Origin: Cladocopium goreaui
Taxonomy: Eukaryota > Sar > Dinophyceae > Suessiales > Symbiodiniaceae
DNA: 64,000 bases
NCBI GenBank assembly: GCA_947184155.2
Contig: CAMXCT020001085.1
Location: forward strand, 62,001-126,000
Reading direction: 5' to 3'
Shown here: in pieces, positions 57,716 through 64,000 of the stretch
Layout of the letters: every line of letters starts with the position of its first letter
Position numbering within the stretch: the stretch's first letter is position 1
Made by a program: the position numbers and the translations under genes
Notes under the pieces: generated by a model
The model's database searches: none
Told to the model about the DNA's origin: nothing
What the model saw: only the letters and a program-made list of their open reading frames with translations

Positions 57716-59115
57716 TCACTTTTTGTTTTTGGCACATGTTTGCACACACTTGTTAATTAATGTTAAAATGAGATTCATTTTGCTTTCATCCTTTGGTTCT
57801 TCCAAATCTGCAAGCATGTCAGGCAAGAGCTCCCTGCTGCGACGAAGCTTTGCCAAACCATTCTTCGCCTTCATCTCCCTCTTTCGTCTTTCCAGAACCT
57901 TTTTCGGGGTCTGATTGCCATGGGGGTTCCAAACCTTGCACGGTGTTTCCATGATTCCAGTCTTTCGGGCCTTGCGAGTCTTTGCAGGTGCTTTCTCAGT
58001 ATCAGTCCCTTTCCTAGAGGGTTTTTTCATTTCCACAGCTTCCTCGGTTGCACTTGCCCCAGCTGCAGCACTTGGCTTCAGCACTGATTCCTTTTTGCTT
58101 TTTTTAGCCTCCTCCTTCTCCTGGCGCTTTGCCTCCTTTTCAGCTTTCTTCCTTTCTCGTTCTGCGCGTTTGGCTTGCATCTGTTCTTTTTCTGCTTTTG
58201 CCTTCTGTTTTTCATTTTTCTCAGCTTCCTTTGCTGCAACTGCTGCTTTCTGCTCTTCCTTCTTTCTCTTCCGCATTGCTGCCTGTTCAGCAGCAATGTT
58301 CATTTCCTGTGCTTCGACTGGTTTTGCAAATTTCGCCAGAGCTGGGGGGAGAGGTACTGGGCGAGAAATCAAAGGACCCTTGCTCGAGTCAGGCCGAGAA
58401 GGTATCTTCAAGGTCTCCTGGAAAGAGCACAAACCGTTTAACCTAGCACCATGCCAACCTCTTTCTTGACATGACTTTTGCTCAACTATAGCATATAGTG
58501 CATTATAGGTCAATTCGGTTGCAGTCTATGATCTACACAAAAATATGGGTTGTCATGTCATGAGCATGTAGCTCACGGGTTGTTGTAACTTTCACACGCA
58601 TGAGGAACATTGACAAGGCAACCGCACAAATCTCCTTGTCAGGCTGTTGAGTCACAGGTGTTGGTGCTGATGGTTGGGAAGGTTCCCTTGAGGTCTGAGC
58701 CTTGACGACAGCAACTTCCTGCCAAGATGAAACACACCCCAGCCAAATTCCAAGTGAAACAAATCAAACATTTAAGTATATGTCAAATTTCTTGGAAGGT
58801 ACTAGCAACAGGAAGTCCTTCATGCGAGGTGGCATCCAAGGATTGGGAAGCTGTGGACGGTAGGTTTCATAGTAGGCCACAAAGTCCAAAAAGTGTTTTG
58901 GCCCAAGAGACTTGACGACATCATCGTGCTCGGCCCAGTCATGGAACATTTTCTCAACCTCCATCGTCCAATCGACCTGGAGTCACAACTGGAAATTTTG
59001 AAACCTTCAGATAAATTGTAGGCAAAAACACACCTTTGGCCCTTGCAGTCCCGACCAACCACTTGCCTTCTGCCTTTTGGTTGCTTTGGGTTCTGTGTCT
59101 GCCACCTGCTGCCAT
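57716..59115 (-). CDS. Lysine/glutamate-rich coiled-coil gene, last four exons
   Basis: Pieces in order are 59115-59040 (VADTEPKATKRQKASGWSGL), 58970-58795 (MEVEKMFHDWAEHDDVVKSL, then FVAYYETYRPQLPNPWMPPR), 58720-58590 (VVKAQTSREPSQPSAPTPV) and 58425-57716. The last exon has a Pro-rich start and about 100 residues of Lys/Glu/Ala coiled coil (RAERERKKAEKEAKRQEKEE). A basic tail follows, with KVWNPHGNQTPKKVLERRKR, ending KNKK and stop at 57716. It is possibly nuclear or nucleic-acid-binding from composition alone. The reverse transcriptase exon upstream could splice into it (donor near 59258). Confidence 0.5.
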
Positions 59116-59245
59116 GTAAAACTCAACAAGGAGAAGCTGAGCTCTTAGATTTCATTTTTTTTTCATTCAGCGCTCTTAAGGAATCTGGTCCTTGCCGCGA
59201 CATGCAGCTAATTTACAAAAACCTGCATTTAATTGACCTGCCTGA

Positions 59246-62200
59246 TCATTGACCTTGGTAATCCGGCATCCATGTGGCTGCAGCTCGGATACGGCCACAA
59301 AGCACTTCGGCTTCGCTGACCCACTGTACAAGGTCTGACTCAGGCGGTTCAAAAGAAGTACACATGCCCCTACGACTACGGCTACGCAGTTCGTCAATCA
59401 CAGCACCTGCAAGAGCTGCGCAAAACTGCTCTGGGTATTCTTTAAGAGCACTGGTGCGGAATTTCCCATCAGGCCCCTTTCCAATCGCCGTCTGAGTAGG
59501 CAACTTCGCATCTTGGCATTGCCGGCCATACATGGACTGTGCAAATCGCGGCATCCGAAGTGCAAGTAACCCGGTGGGCTTAGTCATCTCGCAACCCCAG
59601 CGCCATTGGGACATGATATGGAGAGCAACTTCTGGGTGTTGCCTCAACAGTTCTGTCCACGGCGCCTTCCACACACTCGCAATGTGTGGGTCTGCAGGGG
59701 GAGCTGGGTGCTCGCTGATGTACAATCCACCAGTGCAGATTGCCCATGCGATTGTAATCGTAGTTTGTAGGTAAAATTGTGTACCCTGACTGAGTTGGCG
59801 CAATTCGCGCATTGTAAGTCCTTGTAAACAAAATATCCTTTCAGCGCTTCTGAGAGGTCGTGGGCCCGATGATTTGCAAGGCTCAGGATCATCACTTGTC
59901 ACCAGTGAATGGTGCCTGGCTGCAGACCACGTCTCACAAGGCGCGCCGGCAATTGTGGCTGCTGTCCGGCCGTCGCGGTAAAGACGTGTCAATTGACTCC
60001 ACGTAGCCGATGCGACGTGGAGATTGCCCATTACTTCAGAATTGGCCGTGTCCAGGGAGAGGACCAGGACCTGCAAATTAACTTCAGCTGCCCAACGGGC
60101 AAGATAATCGTGCACGTCTCCTTGGCGTCTTCTACCACTGAATAGGTGCGCAATCAGGAAAATCGGCTTGTCCTTCGGCTGCCTCCAAATCGGCACTTTG
60201 CGCTCCGTAGGGAGGTCAAGCCATTTGATGGTGCAGACAAAATCAAAGAGAAAATGCTGCTCCTCAAAGGACATGGGTATAGCGGCAGCCGTCACTGCCC
60301 TCTCTTGTGCATTTGCCGTGCCCTTAGGGACCTCACGGTGCGGGAAGACCTCCTCAATTTCCTCTCTAAGGCGGCCAAGCTTCGCACGCAGGAAGGTCTG
60401 TCGTTGAAGGTGCTCAAACCTAGGGAAAACAGCAATAAGCTCACTGAATGCTTCTTCCACCAGGGTCTCAGCTCGCCCATCCAAAAAGGTGGCAATGACA
60501 TCTGGCAAATTATCTTGTCCCCAGCGCATGAACTCAGCCTCAAACCATGTGCCATGCATCCCTTCCTCATCGCCTAAGAGAATGATCCATCTGTCAGGAA
60601 GATCGTCCACAAGGCGCTCATCGTAGCCTTCCTCCTGAAATTGCATGAACCACTCTTCAGTAGTCTGCGAGAGGGCCTGGCGAAGATGGCTGGAGGTTCT
60701 CTCAGCATCATGAGGGGCATCTTCGGTCAGTTCAGCATTGATTCTTTCCAATTCAGAAAGAGTCTCCTCAATATGTTGTAAGCGAAAATCAACCTGCATG
60801 GGGAGTGGCCCCAAGGTTTGCACTGCTTCAACCCTAGCAAGACCTCGCACCTCAAGCGGTTTTTCCTGAAATGGCTGTTCACTAGGTAACCCGCAGAAAT
60901 TCATCTTTTTGAGCTGCTGAAAACACTTATTAACACCCGTTCGCCTAGACACATAGGCGAGGTGCAAATAGAGCCTTTGTTTGGTCCAAAAGTATTTTAA
61001 GCAGGCCGGACAAGTTTCACCTACCAGCATGGAATGTTCAGGAGCAAACTCATGGTGCATCTGGCGTCGGTGACATGCTAGTCCTTGCTGGGTTGAAAAT
61101 GTCCTTCCGCACTGACAATGGAATTCTTTTCTGGTTTCGGCCTGGCCCTGAAACGGTTCCGGCTGGAACGAGCCACCATGTTGGAGGAGGATTTTGAAGA
61201 AACTTTTATGCATGCCAAAGAGAGTATTACACATTCCCTCCTGCATTTGATAGCGAGTCCAAGCTCGCTTAACTCTAAGTTTCCACTGCCGTCCTCCAGC
61301 TTGCCAAAAATCAAATACATCAGAGAGATCTGCTCTTGATCGCAGGCATGGCGGCGCATCCGGCTCAAGGTCGTGTAGCCAAGCCAAATCATACTTCAGC
61401 CCATGCATCCATGAATCTGGCCTCAATGCTTCCTCACGGTGAAGCAAATGCTGCAACATAGGTGGGCCATGTTGCCAGAGTTTTTGCGCATAGAGAAGTC
61501 TATCAAGCGCAATCCTGGCACGCGGTGGGCTATGGCCTGCCCGCTGGAAAACATCTGCAACAGTCAGCGAGGTGTGCTCCTCCTTGGACAGCCTGAGAAC
61601 TCTCTTCAGCATGTTCCACACTGCGGTCTGCAGGCGAGCCGTCTGTCGCATTGTGAGTGGAGCCCACGCACCAAGACCAAAATAAAGGCGTGATTCAACC
61701 AATGTGCGATACATCTGCAACCGTGTATGCACAGGGAGATGCCTATTACATAGCACCGGTGCTGCCAGTTGAGCAAAAGCACTCCTCGCTAGGCCCAATC
61801 TGGTGGAGATCTCCATATCCAGCGTATGGGAAGCACTAAAAATAGTCCCCAGGTGTTTGTAATGAGCCACAAAATGAATAAAAGCTTCTTGTGTCCCCAA
61901 CTGCACCCAGAGACCTGGATGGTCATTCAATTGGTATTGTTTCCTCATCTCTGCTGCCCCACTCCCTTTGAACGTGGCAACCACACTGGTCTTACCTTTG
62001 TTGAGGTTAAGGAGAAATCCTCTTTTGAGGAAGACCTTGTGCACGTGTTGCAATGAGGTTGCAATCAAATCTGGTAGTGCATGTGCCTGCCGTGTTGCCA
62101 ATGGCAGTGCCAAATCGTCTGCCCAGACGACACACTCTGCTCCTATGTCAGCGTCCGCGAGAATTCCTTGAAACTCAGCTTGGTCTGCCAACCAGGCGTT

Positions 62201-62580
62201 GATCTCCTTCGAGACATCAGCCATGAGAATATGAAAAATACAATCGGCTAACGGTGAGCCTGGTCTTGTGCCTCGTCTGGTAATGATAAAACGCTCATCT
62301 CCCGGGGCTTTAAGCCATGTGTCGGTATGGAGGTCTTGCAACAATTGGACCAGGAAGGCCGGTGCACCGAGCTGCTGCAAAAGGCAAGGCAATTGCAGCA
62401 AATCCATTGCCTCTTGCACAGGTAGGCCCTCCGTGACAAGAGCTTGCAGAACTTCCTCAATAGCCTCAGGTACATGGACTCCAGAGACCAGCTCTCGGAT
62501 GAGCCGATGGAAAGCATTGGTCAGATCGAAAAACACAATAGCCGAAGAGTGACCTTGCACATCCATGATTCTTCCAAATA
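59246..62580 (-). mobile_element. LINE-like reverse transcriptase with zinc fingers and methyltransferase-like domain
   Basis: One uninterrupted 1,106-residue frame. Residues 11-200 are a non-LTR-type RT palm: VFFDLTNAFH (block A), RGTRPGSPLADCIFHILM (block B), VVWADDLAL (block C, D150-D151) and LNLNKGKTSV. The finger region is missing. Upstream, the frame is closed by a TAG directly before a CAGG acceptor at about 62580, so the missing part must be in another exon or is lost. Residues 482-503 are a C2H2-like finger (CQCGRTFSTQQGLACHRRQM), with a second partial finger at 518-533. Residues 803-1060 resemble a C5-methyltransferase: IAHLFSGRRRQGD, SLDTANSEV, AGAPCETWSAAR (C876) and YISEHPA. No endonuclease domain is seen. 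It ends DYQGQ and TGA, or splices at AAG|GTCAAT near 59258. Confidence 0.75.
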
Positions 62581-63379
62581 CCTGCTAAGCACAAAAAGGT
62601 CTAGTCTAGCACCTTGCTCACAGGCTTTTCCTTTGCAGCTTCTTTCCCATCCTCCAGCACTGAAGGTTCCCACAAATCAAAAGTGTCACAGATGAAATAA
62701 GTTTGGACCCTGCAAGTATCTTACTACACCGGACCATCCTGGAAGTCATCTTTTCGCTTGCTGTCAGAAGTCTTGGGTCGAGTCAGAGCCTGCGGCTTGC
62801 TTAGAAAGCATGGGCTAGTTTTACAACAGTATGTTTCTGAATGCAACTTGCTGACTGGCTAGGCATTAAATCTGTTCACACCCCCCGGCTTCAGTAAGAC
62901 CAATCATGCTTAAAAAATGTCATCACACTTGTAATCAACAATCAAGTGCAAACACCCGCACAGACACAGAGCCAGTGCAAACATACGACACAAATTTGAA
63001 GGACACATGTTCGGAGCCTCCCCCTTTGCAGGATCATCACCATGCAACCGGCTTTCCTTCAAAGCCTTGCTGTCAAGCAACTTGCCCACCCCAAACTTTT
63101 CACAGACAAGGAGCCAAGCCAGCAGAAACCACCCGGCCCTGCCTCAGCAAGCTCAGCAGAGTTGTCATGACCATCACCGCTGTCGATTTCAAGAGGAAAC
63201 CCATCCACCTCACAGGTTGCGTGGCAAAACCAAAAAGCCCCATATTGTTAGGACAGCAGCATCCAGAACCCACACACATGATTTCAAAAGAAAACACAGG
63301 TCGAATCTTCTATATATATATATTTATTTATCTATATTATATATTGTGTTATATATAGCCTATTTCAGGCCCTGCCATG

Positions 63380-63716
63380 TTTCCCACCTGATCCATGGAC
63401 ATTGACAACGTGTCACAAACATCCATGTAGCTCTTTTGGTAAATGGAGTCATCAAAATTCGAAGGCCCATACACCTTGGGTACCTCAGAGACCTCCTGGG
63501 CATGGTTTGAACAGGGTAGGAGGCATAAGTGGGAACAAAACACACCATTGTCATACCAGTGCTTGCACCTACCACAAATAGCATGCATGCATGTAGGCAC
63601 TCCTGTTCGTCCATTTCGTCTTGATCAAAAGGATCTTCTCTACGAAACCCAGGTGGGTCCGGTGATTTTTCAAGAGGATCTTCCTGCACAACACACATGT
63701 ATGGTAAACATCGCAC
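63380..63716 (-). CDS. Candidate exons of a minus-strand gene
   Basis: Two pieces: about 63690-63605 (EDPLEKSPDPPGFRREDPFD, acidic) and about 63570-63385 (CGRCKHWYDNGVFCSHLCLL, then YQKSYMDVCDTLSMSMDQVG). Part of the Cys-rich stretch may be intron. They lie upstream of the reverse transcriptase exon on the same strand. No family is recognised. Confidence 0.35.
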
Positions 63717-63739
63717 AAAATATTATATACTATCAAATC

Positions 63740-63779
63740 ATATGATCATATCATATCATATCATATCATATCATATCAT
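63740..63779. repeat. (CATAT)n pentanucleotide tract
   Basis: About eight copies of the pentamer atcat/catat. Confidence 0.9.
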
Positions 63780-63854
63780 TCCAACTAGTTTTGGTGGGAG
63801 AGGGCGACAGAGGAGAGAAAAGAGAGAGGGAAAAGAAAGGGAGAGAGAGAGAGA

Positions 63855-64000
63855 GAGCTGTGGCTTTGGCCACAAATCAGAATGGGCTCAAGATGATTCA
63901 AGCAGCAACCTTTGTAGCTGTAGCTTTGGCCACGGATGGGCTCAATGATGCAATCATCGTAGCTGTAGTTCTGATCACAGAATGGGCTCAAGATGGCTCA
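63855..64000. repeat. Tandem repeat of about 40-60 bp at the window end
   Basis: Three imperfect units, each beginning agctgtggctttggccac or a variant and including gaatgggctcaagatg, start near 63857, 63916 and 63960. The array runs off the window. Confidence 0.75.

Overview
This window looks like nuclear DNA of a dinoflagellate. Coding pieces occur as short GC-richer exons set in AT-rich, repeat-rich sequence. Exon borders show AG|G acceptors and a mix of GT and GC donors. Several exon families (LE-repeat starts, methyltransferase-like modules, lysine-rich coiled-coil tails) resemble those I know from dinoflagellate gene models. No bacterial operon, rRNA or tRNA signature was seen. The genus cannot be told from the sequence.

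Layout. (1) 1-4.6 kb: mostly non-coding, with a broken lysine-rich ORF, a trinucleotide microsatellite, degenerate accaag-type heptamers and a 78-bp tandem repeat ending in an inverted copy. (2) 4,632-18,233: a 13.6-kb Ty1/copia LTR retrotransposon on the minus strand with two identical 200-bp LTRs, inserted in a G tract. Its order is gag, protease-integrase-DNA methyltransferase-like, reverse transcriptase, RNase H, then an unusual 3' module. That module holds an arginine-rich ORF and a 1,355-residue protein with a Tpt1/KptA-like RNA 2'-phosphotransferase domain, a Cys-rich zinc region and an endonuclease/exonuclease/phosphatase-like domain. Short TCCG...CGGA palindromes are scattered through the element in all reading frames. 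(3) 18.5-39.3 kb: plus-strand host genes. These are LE-repeat and ankyrin exons, an unknown 226-residue ORF, an SF1-type helicase-like gene, a second ankyrin exon group, a TPR gene end and a decayed dynein heavy-chain fragment, with large minisatellites at 29.5-30.4 kb. (4) 39.8-63.7 kb: minus-strand host genes. These are a possible transposase-derived gene, a long coiled-coil gene of unknown role, a gene with a methyltransferase-like exon, a lysine-rich coiled-coil gene, and a LINE-like reverse transcriptase fused to zinc fingers and another methyltransferase-like domain.

The two host blocks meet tail to tail near 39.3-39.8 kb, as expected for the unidirectional gene clusters of dinoflagellates. 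The most notable content is the accessory enzymology of the retroelements: three separate C5-methyltransferase-like modules in 64 kb, and a Tpt1-like plus EEP-like module in the env position of the copia element. Exon borders of host genes are approximate because they were read by eye.
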